Of a DNA stretch of 64,000 nt, positions 46,031 to 58,021 are shown in pieces (position 1 is the stretch's first letter; each line of letters opens with the position of its first letter). Origin of the DNA: Ochotona curzoniae (Eukaryota > Chordata > Mammalia > Lagomorpha > Ochotonidae); the NCBI RefSeq assembly GCF_017591425.1, contig NW_024466599.1, positions 74,194,501-74,258,500 of the forward strand, given 5' to 3'. The notes beneath the pieces were generated by a model. The model did no database searches and was not told where the DNA came from. It saw nothing but the letters and a program-made list of their open reading frames with translations. Both the position numbers and the translations under genes were made by a program.

Positions 46031-46980
46031 ATCAAAGCTTCTTATCCTCACTGGTCAAAGACAGGCGGACAGGGGATTCTTCTACCAAAGAGAAGACCTT
46101 CTGTGTGCAGCTTCGACTCTGTGACAGTAGCCTTAGCCTGTCAGGAGATTTTTTGGGTTTGTTTCTTCCTTTCCAAATGTTCAGCTGTGGCCCAAGACAG
46201 CTAAGCTTTTGCACAGGTAGCCATATCAGCTGGGGGAAAATGATTCACTTTCTCTTTTTAAAAAAATCAACGTATTTCCCCTAAAGAAAGTTTCAAGCTA
46301 TCTTACCTCTCCATAGGGCTGATCATTTTTCTAATAACTACCTTGGTGTTTTTTTTTTTTTCAATAACACCTAGAAAAGACACGAGCTCCACTCTAAGAT
46401 AATAGAAATGGTTTAGGCCCTACTCTCATTAATATAACGATTCCATAACACAGGGACAGACAAAAGAACTTTCTTTTTCTTTTTTTTTCTTTCTACTCAA
46501 GGCTGGTTTTACATAAAAATAGACCATAACTCAGAGTCTGTAATGTCTATGGAAAGGTTATACTCGTTACCATCCAGATAGGCTGAGCTAATAAAAATTA
46601 TATTTGTTACAATCCAAATAGATTAACCGGCCTTAAGGGCTCAGCTATGTATTACACTTTTCAATTTTCTTATAATTAAATTAACATAAAACAGTCTTCA
46701 CAAATAAATGGCTGTTTCAGAAATAGTTCAGCTCTGTTTAACAAAAAATAGCCATTCTATTTACATGTGCCCCGGCTCAGGTAGAGCTGGAATATGAGAA
46801 GGAAGCACTTGCCCATGGAGAGCATTCAGGTGCCCTCCGGCTTGTCCCACGTGGGCTTGTCCCTCGCAGGCCACAGCACCGCAGCAGGTGGCCCAAGGAC
46901 AAGTTCAGGTCTCTGTTTTAGATCGTGCAGGGACAGCGGGCATTGCACCACCTCCTGCTCTTTGCTGGGTGGTCCCCGAC
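46031..46980. other. No gene recognised
   Basis: AT-rich unique DNA passing into a GC-richer patch (46790-46980). The patch has short overlapping frames but no domain. Confidence 0.4.
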
Positions 46981-46984
46981 ATGA

Positions 46985-47050
46985 GACGGTAAGCAGAACC
47001 TCAACTGGCTCATCTGCATGATGGAAATAATGACAAGACCTAAGAGCCAA
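46985..47050 (+). repeat. Possible MIR fragment
   Basis: 'agaacctcaactggctcatc' followed by 'gcatgatggaaataatgac' is the sense-strand MIR core order. Confidence 0.4.
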
Positions 47051-47431
47051 TGCTGGGCTTCCTGCCACTCAGAAAGCCTTAAAAAAAAATCTACTGTTTT
47101 GTTACTCATCCTTCCTCTTCTACTCTAGAGTTTCTGAGTCCTTGATTTCAGTTGGATAGCTTGTGACAATGTTGCTTATGCTTATAAAATTCACTATTCC
47201 CTGTAAAATAGTAAAGTCATCATAGAGCATAGTATAGAAATGCCTCAGAAATGAAAACAGATTCATCGTGTGTCCCAGTCATCCCACTTCCAGGAATTTA
47301 CCCCAAGAAAATAAACACAACACACACTTATCTTCACCCCCATGCTTACAGCAGCTCAATTTGTGAGAGTTAAGATGTGATTTGGAACCCATGCACATGT
47401 TCATCAACTATGACTGGATAAAGAAATTATG

Positions 47432-47758
47432 GCCCTGGTGTGGTGGCCTGACGTCTAAAGTCCTGCCTTGCATGCGCAGGGATCCCATATAGGCACCAGT
47501 TCTAATCCCAGCAGCCCTACTTCCCATCCAGCTCCCTGCCTGTGGCCCGGGAAAGCAGTCAAGGACGGCCCAAAGCCTTGGGACCCTGCACCTGTGTGGG
47601 AGACTGGAAGAAGCTCTGGGCTCCTGGCTTCAGATTGGCTCAGCTCTGGCCATCGTGACCACTTGGGGAGTGAATCAGCAGACAGAGAATCTTCCTCTCT
47701 GTCTCTCCCCTTCTCTGTATATCTGCCTTTCCAATAAAGATAAAATAAATCTTTAAAA
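47432..47758 (+). mobile_element. C-type SINE inserted in an L1
   Basis: Full length from 'ggccctggtgtggtggcctg' to 'tttccaataaagataaaat'. The flanking repeat AAGAAATTRTG (47421-47431 and 47800-47810, one mismatch) also encloses the 37-bp extension after the tail. The extension was therefore part of the inserted molecule. Confidence 0.9.
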
Positions 47759-47795
47759 AGTGTGTTTAGATGAAATTCTGCAAATTTTAGTTATT
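47759..47795 (+). other. Non-SINE 3' extension shared with the 14.5 kb SINE
   Basis: AGTGTGTTTAGATGAAATTC to GCAAATTTTAGTTATT, nearly identical to 14817-14855. It is followed by an A-run and the right target duplication, as expected for a transduced 3' flank or a subfamily-specific tail. Confidence 0.75.
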
Positions 47796-48290
47796 AAAAA
47801 AGAAATTGTGATACTTCTACACAATGGAATAGTACTCAGCCATAAAAAGGGATGAACACCTGTCTTCTGTAATGAAATAGATACAATAGCACTGCATTTT
47901 GCTTGCAAAAATAAGCCAGTCACACAGGCAAATAAATGTTTTCTCTGTAATAACTAAATGCAGAGAGTAAATGCGTATGAGTGAAACTGACATTTTGAGA
48001 TGTGATGATTACATTTAGCTTTTGTCTCCACTCTGAGGAACAGTGGCTTTTCCACTTAGTATTCGTTAAATTCTTCAGCTAATGATAGGATTAAGCCTGT
48101 TGCCATAAAATAAATTGAAAGTATGTCATCACAAAAATGAAAAGAAAAATAAGAAGGACAGAGTGGGGCGATATCAGAGGAGGGAGAGGGCGTATAATTA
48201 TGCTCATAAAATTGTATATATAAAATACATGAAATATATTCCCTTTACATAAAGAAAACTGAAGACTAAAAGAAGAGAGAAGAAATTCAT

Positions 48291-48655
48291 TTTTCCCAAC
48301 TTTAATGTTTTTGTTCAGACATCATTGTATTACTCTATTGCAGGGGTGTTCACAACACTGAGCCAATGGGGGTTTAAGGGTCTTGGCTGAGAAGGTCTTG
48401 AACAAAAGAGGGAATGCCCTTGAATTCGTTGAATTCCTTAAATGTTACAGTCCTCACAAAGCTAATTAACTAAAGACTGGCCTTTTGTTTGATTCTACAA
48501 ACGTCTTAAGGGAGGGAAAAAGTGGAATAGGGGTACGGATCTGTTGCCACTTGAAACAACTGGAACCTTGAGTTTTTCTCACTTCCCAAAGTCACAAGAC
48601 AGAATGTGCAAGAAAGGTGGGGAGTTGACACGCCAGGCACAGAGCTGGATGCTGA
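48291..48655. other. No gene or repeat recognised
   Basis: Unique DNA. Confidence 0.5.
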
Positions 48656-48659
48656 ACAA

Positions 48660-48785
48660 ATGCCCTCGTTTTATCTCATTAGTCTATACACTATTTTGAA
48701 GGTTAGAAGAACCTTCCCAATTTGGAAATGGGGACATAAAGATGAAAAAGCTACTGGCAGAGCAAGCTATGCAAAGCCAGGACTA
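48660..48785 (-). repeat. Probable MIR fragment
   Basis: 'tctcattagtctatacac' followed by 'ccaatttggaaatggggac' and 'ataaagatgaaaaagc' matches antisense MIR order. Confidence 0.45.
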
Positions 48786-48789
48786 AGGA

Positions 48790-49570
48790 GATGCACCCCA
48801 GAGAGGCAGGAAGCTGGCACACATCTGGGAGAGTGCTGGGTGAGTGTTCCTGAGAACAGGAAGTGGGTGGCCACGCGTGGGCAGATTTGCACATAGGAAT
48901 TTTACAGGTTGTCTGAGTTTGACTGTGGTCAGTAGCCTGCAGTGGGAAGCACTCTCCCTTTGAGCTCAGTGGTTTGACTGTGTGGACAGTAAGATCCAAT
49001 CTAATAGGGCTGCATGACAATAGAGTGTAAACACTCTCCCCAGCAGTCCTTTGTGTATCACTGTGATTATTTCTTTGAAAATAAATAGATCTTGGTCTCT
49101 ATCTTGATCAGGTTGGGGCAGAAGGAGAAACAAGCTCTTCAGATCTCTGCAGGCCCCCTGCAGCTGCCTACCTTTAGGGCAATTTAGTCTTCATTAGTAC
49201 CTCCACAAAAGGATGAGCAAGAAAAATAGACAAGAGGCTCAAAGGAGTCCATTTGCTGCGAGGCAATAGGTTTTGTAGAAGGTTTGATGCCAGAGGGGAT
49301 TAAAAGCATTGGTGCAACACAGGACGTAAGTGGTATGTGTGGAGAACATTTATTATAAGCCCCTAGGTCCTATCTTCATAGATGACCAAAATTTGGTTGT
49401 ATACTTAAGAAAGCTAAAACAAAATTAAAGTTTATACCAATCACAACTCCCCCCTCCTTCTAGAATACACGGTAGTGAAGTTGATCACCTTTACCTCCCA
49501 AGTGCTTAGTATGAAGTAGATGTTCAACAAGTTTTATTCTGAACGCACTGCTTATTTGTCACAATCTACA
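48790..49570. other. No gene; faint LINE/SINE tail
   Basis: Mostly unique. 49495-49545 ('gcttagtatgaagtagatg', 'ttcaacaag') resembles a MIR or L2 3' terminus but is too short to name. Confidence 0.4.
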
Positions 49571-49574
49571 TCAT

Positions 49575-49742
49575 TTTCCAAGTTCATTGTATGTTACCAT
49601 CATCTGGGGAACTTTAAGAACTACTGGTGCCTGAGCCCTCATCCCCCAAGAAATTCTTAATCAAGTTGAGTTTGACCTGGGCACTAAGATCGTTTTCAAG
49701 ATCTCCCAGGAGATGACAGTGGCAAAATTGTAGAACACTGAG
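49575..49742. repeat. MER5A-like hAT relic
   Basis: 'taccatcatctggggaac', 'ctactggtgcctgagccc', 'agaaattcttaatcaag' and the closing 'tagaacactgag' follow MER5A order and length (about 170-190 bp). Non-coding fossil. Confidence 0.6.
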
Positions 49743-49744
49743 AA

Positions 49745-50600
49745 CTATCCATATACTGAGGACAGCAACGAGTGGGGGCAGGTGCAGCGCCACACACCTG
49801 TCAACCTCACCATCAAATGAGAGTCAGGAAAGGTTACCCACCTGAGCAGGCAATTCAAGAATGAGGGTGTTAAAAAATGGAAATGACTAGCATCTGAAAC
49901 AAGACGAGAGGGTAAGATGACTGTTTGCCAAGTTTGGAGCCATTTGTGATGGAGAACAATGGAGAGAAAGAACACCGTTAACATAAACTATTCCTTTTCA
50001 GATGAAAAGTTCAGAGACCAGCCTTTGCTAAAGAACTGGAATGGGTGATCAAGAAGAGGACCCACTTTGAAGACCAGGTTGTGCTCCAAGTTCAAGCCTT
50101 ACAACCTCGACTGGCTCCTTGGTAAAACGGAGCAATAACATCCGCCTTGCATGCTCACCTAGTGCACAAGTGAACACATGTGGGTGCACCAGTAGAAACC
50201 AGTAGAAAACTCTACTCTCCACACCAGTAGAAAACTCCCAGAGACCATTTCAGCAGAGAATATCCCAGTTGAAACATTACCTTCTATCTACAGCTATGAC
50301 CCATAGCCATCTTCTGAAGATGAAAGTTCTTTCTTCTTCTCAGAAAGAACTGGGCAACAAGGAGGACTACAAACAGTCACCATGCTTGAGAGCAGTTCAT
50401 TGAATTCATTGAAGGTTGCCAATCAGCGACTAAAGAAAAAGGCTGAGTGTTCCTAACACAACAAACGAGAAACAATGAAAGATGAGCTGATGACTTTCTG
50501 TTCTGATGCTGACACACTGTGTGCATGTTTTAAAATGTCACGACTATTTGATGTTCTCTTTGATAGGTGGTAGTTAATATAGAATAATAATAACAGTAAA
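49745..50600. other. No gene; possible MIR remnant
   Basis: 50025-50170 has MIR-like order ('gttgtgctccaagttcaag', 'cttggtaaaacggagcaataac') at low confidence. The rest is unique. Confidence 0.4.
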
Positions 50601-50608
50601 AAGATATT

Positions 50609-50718
50609 GGGGCCAATAAAGTGGCATAACAAGATAAGATTCCACCTGACGGACCAGCATCACGGATGAGCTTCTTTCCCCTCTCTCTTTCAAAACAAAC
50701 AAACAATCTTTAAAACAT
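50609..50718 (+). repeat. Internally deleted C-type SINE
   Basis: A head remnant ('ggggccaataaagtggcata') is joined after about 70 bp to the CT-rich end and 'caaacaatctttaaaac'. Most of the body is missing. Confidence 0.5.
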
Positions 50719-51730
50719 GTATAAAATGAGTCTGACCTGTAAAGATTTGACTGTTGATCTTAGCCCTTGACATGCTCCAGTAGAAGAGTGGCCTTTCTTC
50801 TTTCTGCTCATGGAATGTTATGGTTAGTGGTGCGTTCAGTCTGTGACTGTAAACTAAGATTTAGTTACTGCAAGACTTCAAGGGAGAAAAAAGGAAAGGA
50901 AAGAAAGAAGTCGAATGATTATTTTCTCAGAACCGCATCTATTAAGTCTGCTGTTCTTTGATTAATAGAAACTTAAAAATATTTTTAAAATAAATTATAA
51001 TGCAATGCAAATCTGGAGATGGCATAAATAGTAGCCATTATTCCTATTTATAAAGAAAGCAAAGCTGCCTCCACTCCTGAGCCCCCCAAAACCCAGCATC
51101 CTACACCCACATTCTTGGGGCAGCCATGGCTGCATGAGCTCTCCCAGGGTGGGGCAAGCCCACCCACCCTGCCACCCACTATGGATGACAGCTTCCTTGT
51201 CACTCACCTGTGTGATCCGTTCAGCCCAGGCTGGGATAAATGACGTGTTCCTGGCCTCAAGTGCATCAGTTCAGCTCACGGATCAAAAGCAACATAAATG
51301 ACTTCTGTTTCCATCAGTGTTTTTTGTTTGTTTGTTTTATATTTTGGCCTTGGGAGCCTAGTTTTAACTGGTGTAGTAATTCTGTTTCATCAGAAACTAA
51401 GCTCTCGGAGGAATTCAGCAGGAACGTCTTCCCACTCCAAAGTTGGCATGGATATGTCCACACTTGGGTTCCCTGGGTGAACCTGTATGTTCTGCAGACA
51501 CACTCCTAATAGGAAATTAGGCCATGCGTACAGCAAACCATGTGGCAGACAGTGTGGGAGGGAGACAGTGGCCTACATAGTGAGAAATGCTTGCACCCTT
51601 CTGGTTCAGTTCTGCAACAAGACACAATCTGCCCCCCTGCCCCACCCCTGCCACATCTCTGACGTTTGTACTAAGAATACTCAGTGAAAACTGTTGAAGA
51701 GAGTTCAAAGGGTCCTTGAGAGGATCCAGC
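50719..51730. other. No gene recognised
   Basis: Unique DNA; short frames on both strands, none with a domain. Confidence 0.45.
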
Positions 51731-51734
51731 CCAG

Positions 51735-51815
51735 GTATCATGAAGTGTGGATGCACAGCATCACCTGAGGAGGTTTTTAAATGTGGACCAGAGCTCCTGA
51801 TTCAACAACTTGTAC
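51735..51815. repeat. MER5A-like fragment
   Basis: 'gaagtgtggatgcacagcatc' then 'acctgaggaggtttttaaatg' and 'gctcctgattcaac' match the first half of a MER5A-type element. Confidence 0.45.
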
Positions 51816-52445
51816 TGAATTGTGATGGAATGAACATGTTGCCTATTGACGCTGTCGTTTGCATTCACTATTTGGGTAAATTAGAGGAAGCAGTTATTTT
51901 TATTACCATCATTTTTATGAAGTAAGTGCAAACCATGTGTGAATGATTCTTTTCCCTTTCGCCTTGACTTTGCTATATGAATCTTCATGCACCATTGCGA
52001 TCTCAGACTAAGTAAAGGAACTAGAAAGTGGAAGAATGATGGTGTTTGTACAGGAACAAAAGGAAGCCAGTGAGGTTGGACTATTTGATCTTTTCTCGCT
52101 TTTCTTTGAGACAGGTCCTGAAACACTTCCTCTCCCGCCACTTCAATGATTCATTCATGCCATGTATTTGTTTCATTTGCCTTTCTCATCTTATATAGAA
52201 TTCTTTCCCCCTTTACAACTTCTTTTGGTCCCATTTTTCTCTCACCTTCTCAGTCTCCTACTGATATCTTCCTGAAAAAGTAAAAAATGAAAATGAGTTT
52301 GCCAGATGTCTGACAGCGTTTTCTGATGTAGAATCAAACTTCAAGGAACACACAAAAGTGACATTGTCTTAAGTTCTTCTCCAGGGTACGGCAGACACAA
52401 AGCATAGTCCAGTTCTCCTCAAACTTCTATGACCCTAAAAACAAG
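51816..52445. other. No gene or repeat recognised
   Basis: Unique DNA. Confidence 0.5.
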
Positions 52446-52446
52446 T

Positions 52447-53045
52447 ACCTGGAGGTGGCATTTGATGCAGCACTAAGTCACTGGTTGGGACAGCTGCAGA
52501 TCAATGTGTTTGTTTAAGTCCCAGCTCTGCTCCCAATATGCATCCCACGAGGCAGTGATTTTTGTTTCAATTTTATTGGAAAGGCAGATTTACAGAGAGA
52601 AGAGACAGAGAGAAAGATTTTCTATCTGATGGTTCAATCCCAAGTGGCCACAATGGCCAGAACTGAGCTGATTCTAAGCCAGGAGCCAGGAGGTACTTCC
52701 AGGTTTCCCACATGGATACAGGGTCACAAGACTTTGGGCCATCCTCTACTGCCTTCCTAAGCCACAATCAGGGAGTTGGATAGGATAGGGAAGGGAGTAG
52801 CCATGACATGAATTGGCACCCACATGGAATCATGGCACATGCAAGGCAAAAATTTTAGCCACTGAGCCATCATGCCAGGCCCCAGTATTGGTGCGCAAAC
52901 TAATTGGATCCTTTACCACCTGTGTGGGATACCTGAATTCAGTAGCTAGCTCCAAGCTTTGACCTGAGCTCGCTCAATCCTGGCCTTGTGGACATTTGAA
53001 AAATGAAGTAGAAACGGGGAGCTGTCTCTTTCTCTCTCAACAAAT
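52447..53045 (+). repeat. Old C-type SINE split by a younger SINE
   Basis: First half 52447-52553 ('ctggaggtggcatttgatgc' head to the 'ccagctctgctcccaat' block). Second half 52885-53045 ('cacctgtgtgggatacctg' to the CT-rich end). The two halves join into one plus-strand copy of an older subfamily. Confidence 0.6.
52558..52882 (-). mobile_element. C-type SINE nested in an older SINE
   Basis: Antisense tail ('tttcaattttattggaaagg') to head ('actgagccatcatgccaggcc'). It interrupts the plus-strand copy and is therefore younger than it. Confidence 0.8.
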
Positions 53046-53557
53046 GAAAATCCTCTGGAAAATTTATATAAATTAAGATCCCCAACCATTCGCTCAACAA
53101 ATTCTGATGCAGGTAGATGAAGTCAGTCCTCAACATTTATAGAGGAACAGTGAACACCCAATAGACAGTCCAAACAAAAAAACACAGCAAACAAGGTTGG
53201 TGTGGTCATCGAGCTCTACAATTCCAGTTTCCAAACTTAGTGCAAAACACCTCATCGCCAGCTCAGAACTCTAGATATCTCCATTGACCCAGTGTGTATT
53301 GGTTCCGAGACTCAGGTACCAAAGAGATGAACTCATCATCCTGCAAGTGCAAACCCTGAATTGCCAGGCCATGTTGGCAGCTTTAGTGTGTCCATTGGAA
53401 CAACAGTCAGGCAGAATCTTCAAGGAACAATGGCATTTATTTGGAAATCACATCCATTTCCAGGGAAGACAGGTGCCACAGTAAACCAAGAGCATATTCA
53501 AAGAGCCTGAGGAAAAGGGAAGTTTTTAAAAGTGAAAACGGAGAAATATGGGTAAAA

Positions 53558-53588
<31 letters not shown>

Positions 53589-53790
53589 TGCCACTTGTCT
53601 TCACAGTTTCAGGGGCAGGAGCTTACACCAGCTCATGGATACAGGTACTTTGTCTGAGCAACTGTTCCAAAAACATTTCATCATGGTTGTTGGAATATTA
53701 AAGATGGACTCTGCTGCACAAATCCTTGTGCATTTGTGAAATATGCAAAGCATGGGGTTGTAAGGAAGAGAATAAATCTCTTTTGAGCCC
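53046..53790. other. No gene recognised
   Basis: Unique DNA containing an A-run followed by the TA microsatellite noted separately. Confidence 0.45.
53567..53589. repeat. (TA)n microsatellite
   Basis: About 11 TA units after an A13-like run. Confidence 0.9.
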
Positions 53791-53794
53791 TACT

Positions 53795-54150
53795 TAAGTT
53801 TTCATCACTGGAGTAATATCTGAGACACCTTCATTCCATAAAGAAAAGAGATTTACTTTGGCTCCCAGTTTGGGAGGTACAAGGTCCAAACAGCTTAAGT
53901 AACCAGGGCAGGAGCACACACATCTGTGTCCACATGTTCCGTCAGCATCTCATGCCTTCTACAATCATCAGGATTTAATCATGGGACTCGACCCTAAAAA
54001 TCCAGTCGCAGACTAACCACTTCCCAAAGACCTCACCTCTTACCACCATGACTAGATTGAGTTCTTACCTTCTGAATGTGATTATGACTGTGGGCACTAC
54101 AGCCATGCATGAGTTCAGAGGGGTAAATACTCAAACCACAAGAGTGTCTA
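53795..54150 (-). repeat. MaLR-type solo LTR relic
   Basis: On plus, 'ggagtaatatctgagacacc', 'aagaaaagagatttactttgg', 'caagaggtccaaacagc'-like and 'gcagactaaccacttcccaaag' give the antisense order of ERVL-MaLR LTRs (MST/MLT type). No internal region. Confidence 0.65.
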
Positions 54151-54161
54151 GGTAGTCTTAG

Positions 54162-54488
54162 GCAGGGCAGGCACTTGGTGCAGCAGCAGGTAAGTCTCTG
54201 GGCCGCATACCCACATCCCTCTATGGGAGTGTATTGATTTGCATGCCAGTTACTCTGCTTCCAATCTCACTTCCTACTGGTGTATACTCTAGGAGGCAGC
54301 TATGGCAGAAATCCCTGGATCCCTGCCATCCACATGAGAAACTTTCATTGAATTCCTAGCTCTTGATTCAGTCCAGCCCAGTGTTGGCTTTTGCACGTAT
54401 TTCGGGAGCAAGCCAGTGCATGGACGATCCCTCTCTTTCTTTCTCTCTCTCTCTCTCTCTCCATTTAAAAAAAGAATAAAAATAAAAC
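54162..54488 (+). repeat. Old C-type SINE with expanded CT end
   Basis: Degraded head, 'cttgcatgccagttactctgc'-like middle and late block 'gagcaagccagtgcatgg'. The pyrimidine end is expanded into a (TC)n run at about 54430-54461. Confidence 0.6.
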
Positions 54489-54489
54489 T

Positions 54490-55765
54490 AAAGAAGATAT
54501 GAAGCTTTACACAAAAACTTTTTTAGCTGCGCAGGCACAAGCATACCCCTTTCACAGTTTCCTGGCTTCAATTGTATCTGAATCTGACAAGAATAATTTC
54601 TACTTGGTGTCATCAATATTCACATCTGTCATCTATGCTACTAGACCCATTCAGAAAAACCAAACACTTGCTTCCGATAAGTGTGACCTTAAAAGGAAAG
54701 GAAACGCTCTTAGAAGTTAAACTTCTGTCTTAATGTCTATGCAACACCAGCCTTAAAATATGGAGATATTACATAAAGGAAATAAAGTTTGAACATCCAT
54801 CATCATAGTATAAAATCCAAAATCTTCCAGAATCCAAAACTTTTATGAGTGCCAGCACGATGCCAAAAGCAGAAAGTTCCACAACATGACATTTTCCTGC
54901 ACAGAATTATTTCAAATATCATAGAAACTTGCCTTAAAACAAAATGTATAAAATATATATGAAGCATAAATTAATTCCATGTTTAACTTTCGGGTCCACG
55001 CCCAAGATACAATATGAAAATATTCCAAAATCTTAACAAATCCATAGCATAAAATCTCTCAGATCCCAAAGAAGCCATTCAACCCACAGCTTCCTTTCAG
55101 GGCCTCCTATTTCCAAAATCAACCTTTCTCCAACAAACTCATTAATATGGGCAAAAGTAACCCTTAATAAAACAAAATACATTCAAATTTTTCAATTTAT
55201 TCCAATCTTGCTGTAAGAATTGAACTCTTCTTGGAAAAAGTTCCAACTCCCTTGCTAGTTGCCCTTCTGCTTTCGCTCAGTGCAGAAACGGGCACTAGAG
55301 CTTCTTGCCTTTTCATGTAGCGCCTGATTTCCTAGATTTGTGCATCTGCTACATTCTATTACTTTCCTTGTCCTGTTGATTTTCAAGTCTGTCTCACCAA
55401 CTGGGACCTGACATACTCCTTCTGTACTCTCTGGACCAGAAAGCTATTCCCAGTATTTCTCAATTCCTGACCCATCATCCAAAGAAAGGCAGCATGAGGC
55501 TCTCAACAATAGGAAATGTGCCAGGCTTCTGATTTCTTAAGAAACCACCTGAAAAAAAAAAAAAGAAGTGCAAGAGAAGCACACAAAACTTAGAAGAAGG
55601 CATCTGTTGTTACACAGTTTCACCCGCAGCTTCTCCACCTCCTCAAATGCTGGTGTGGCTGCAATATTCTCAGTGGACACGGAGAGGAGCGTTGATGTGC
55701 CATGCTTCAGAATAAGATGTAGTAGCAATTGTCCCAGACTTACTTATCTAGCCCAAAGAGTCCCC
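54490..55765. other. No gene recognised
   Basis: AT-rich unique DNA; an A-run lies at 55552-55564. Confidence 0.45.
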
Positions 55766-55769
55766 ATCA

Positions 55770-55865
55770 TATAAAATGACACTTTCCAGACAAGGAAGTT
55801 AAGTGATTATTTGCTCAGAATTCATTGCATAGATGAACGGGTGAATCCGGAGACCCAATGACTGC
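55770..55865 (-). repeat. Possible MIR fragment
   Basis: 'agacaaggaagttaagtgatt' followed by 'tttgctcagaattcattgc' and 'gtgaatccggagacccaatg' is antisense MIR order. Confidence 0.4.
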
Positions 55866-56162
55866 TCTACATCTCTACAGAGTACACAGCAATATTATTT
55901 TATTTTTAATGCATTGATATTCATTTTTGCTGTTGTTTCGTCTTTGCTGCTGAAGGCAGGAAAATGCCAGGCAAATAACATCCTTAGCCAAGCCACGCAC
56001 TGTAAATACGTAGCTCTCTGCACGGTGTCTTGATATCAAATCCCAATGTCCACATTCACACCAAAACAAGTGTCCCCAAATCAATACTTAGCCTCACTCT
56101 ATAATGAAACGTGTTCTGCTGTTTTCTAATGTATTCTATATCACTCTAGTCTAGTTTGCCTA
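55866..56162. other. No gene or repeat recognised
   Basis: Unique DNA. Confidence 0.5.
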
Positions 56163-56177
56163 TTCCAGTTAATTTTT

Positions 56178-56500
56178 TTTAAAGATTTATTTTTATTTAT
56201 TTTTATTGGAAAGGCGGATATACAGAGAGGAGAGACAGAGAGGAAGATCTTCCGTCCGATGATTCACTCCCCAAGTGAGCGCAACGGCCGATACTATGCC
56301 GATCTGAAGCCAGGAGCCTCTTCCGGGTCTCCCACGTGGGTGCAGGGTCCCAAAGCTTTGGACCGTCCTCCACTGCTTTCCTGGGCCACAGGCAGGGAGC
56401 TGGAAGGGAAGCGGGACTGCCGGGATAGAACCGGTGCCCATATGGGATCCCGGGCGTGCAAGGCGAGGACCTTAACCACTTGCGCCACCGCGCCGGGCCC
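56178..56500 (-). mobile_element. Very young C-type SINE
   Basis: Nearly consensus from head (complement of 'ttgcgccaccgcgccgggccc') to tail. A perfect 15-bp duplication, TTCCAGTTAATTTTT, lies at 56163-56177 and 56501-56515. The perfect duplication and low divergence suggest one of the most recent insertions in the window. Confidence 0.96.
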
Positions 56501-56515
56501 TTCCAGTTAATTTTT

Positions 56516-56940
56516 AATGCAGATTATGACTCACAAAAATTTATTTTATTTGTCACTATCGGGTCACAGTTACCCGTTAGAAAAACAACACTGTGTGTGT
56601 GTGGCATATGTATCATATACACAGCAGATGCATAAATCAATGTATCATTTACAGAAAGACATTTTCAGCAGCATTTGCACATATATGTACATAATATTTA
56701 GCAGTGACTTTTGCCTTCAGGTGCTATAGTGACATGTATACGTTGAAAAGTTTTATATCTTTAAAGTATTAATAGCAATAATAAATTCTTTGCTATTGAG
56801 ATGGGATACAAGGACTAGGAGGTTTCAGCGGTTTAAGCTCTGGAAATTCATTGTTTTTCTCTTATTCGATCACAGTACATTTCCTGTTAGTAGATGTGAT
56901 CTTTTTCAAAGGAAAACGTTTTATAGTTAAATATTATGTA
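56516..56940. other. No gene or repeat recognised
   Basis: AT-rich unique DNA. Confidence 0.5.
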
Positions 56941-56944
56941 CCAA

Positions 56945-57272
56945 GGGGCCCAGCACGATACCCTAGCAGCTAAAGTCCTCGCCTTGAATGCTCCAGGATT
57001 CCATAGGGCGCTGGTCATATCCCAGCGCCCCTGTTTCTCATCTAACTTGCTGCCTGTGGCCTGGGAAAGCAGTCAAGGATGGCCCAAAGCCTTGGGATCC
57101 TTCACCCACGTGAGATCCAGAAGCAGTTCCTGCTTCCTGACTTTGGATCGGCGCAGCACCGGCAGTTGCAGCTGCTTGGGAAGTGAAACATTGGACGGAA
57201 GATCTTCCTCTCTGTCTCTCCTCCTCTCTGTATATCCGCCTCTCCAATAAAAATAAATAAATCTTTAAAAAC
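56945..57272 (+). mobile_element. C-type SINE
   Basis: Full length, 'ggcccagcacgataccctag' head to 'ctccaataaaaataaataaatc'. It is followed directly by a TG/TA-rich low-complexity tract that may have grown from its tail. Confidence 0.9.
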
Positions 57273-57330
57273 ATATGTGTGTATATATATTTTTATATGT
57301 ATGTATACACACATATATACATATATATTA
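57272..57330. repeat. TA/TG low-complexity tract
   Basis: Alternating purine-pyrimidine tract of TATG, TATA and CACA units. Confidence 0.8.
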
Positions 57331-58020
57331 GGCATCAGACCTTATCTCCATCCACATTCTAAATTGTTTCAGACATTCCAATGCATCCTAAGATTTTGGA
57401 AATGAGTTCAAGTTCTCATGAATTTCCAACACTGTTTTCTTACCATGAGATGTATTATGTAGTAGGCCAGCTCAGAGTGTAAGATCCAAAGCAGATGCTA
57501 AGATCATTCATTTTGATTCCTTCTGTCAGAGGCAATAGCGTTTCGTGGAGATTTGCATCTTTTAATGCCCACAGTGGGAAAACACCAGAGAGTAAATGAA
57601 AATACACTTCAGAATGGTGTTCCCAAGAAGAGAACAGCTAATATAGCTAAATGGATGACAAAGTGATCCATTTAAAGCATTCGGAATGTATATATTCTGT
57701 TTGTTTGTAAACAAGCATAGAAAAAGAAAACAATATACTCAGTTGGATTGAAAATCCCGAAATCATATTTGAAGCAGTATATGCTTTACGGAGGAAAAAA
57801 AAAAACACTACAAATAAGTTTGAGAGTTAAGTAAAACAGCAGAAATAAAAATGTTGTGAGAGTTAACTTTCAAAGAGATCTGCTTTGAGTATGCTTTCCC
57901 TCAAAAGCATGTGAATTGCCTTGCCCTGGCCCTTTCTAAAGGAAAGGAGTCATGTTTATGCAAGCCAAGCCAACACATGAGTTTAAATCTGCTGGGGAAT
58001 GAAGATCATGTTTATGGCAG
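57331..58020. other. No gene or repeat recognised
   Basis: AT-rich unique DNA. Confidence 0.5.
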
Positions 58021-58021
58021 T

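Larger units (their letters stand above)
47215..48290 (+). repeat. Old L1 3' end, split by a SINE
   Basis: The left piece (47215-47431) is ORF2 C-terminal sequence ('cagtcatcccacttccagg', 'actatgactggataaagaaat'). The right piece (47800-48290) continues it directly ('acaatggaatagtactcag', 'ccataaaaagggatg') and runs into a lagomorph-type 3' UTR ('ttgtatatataaaatacatg'). Many stops. The break coincides with the SINE target duplication. Confidence 0.8.
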
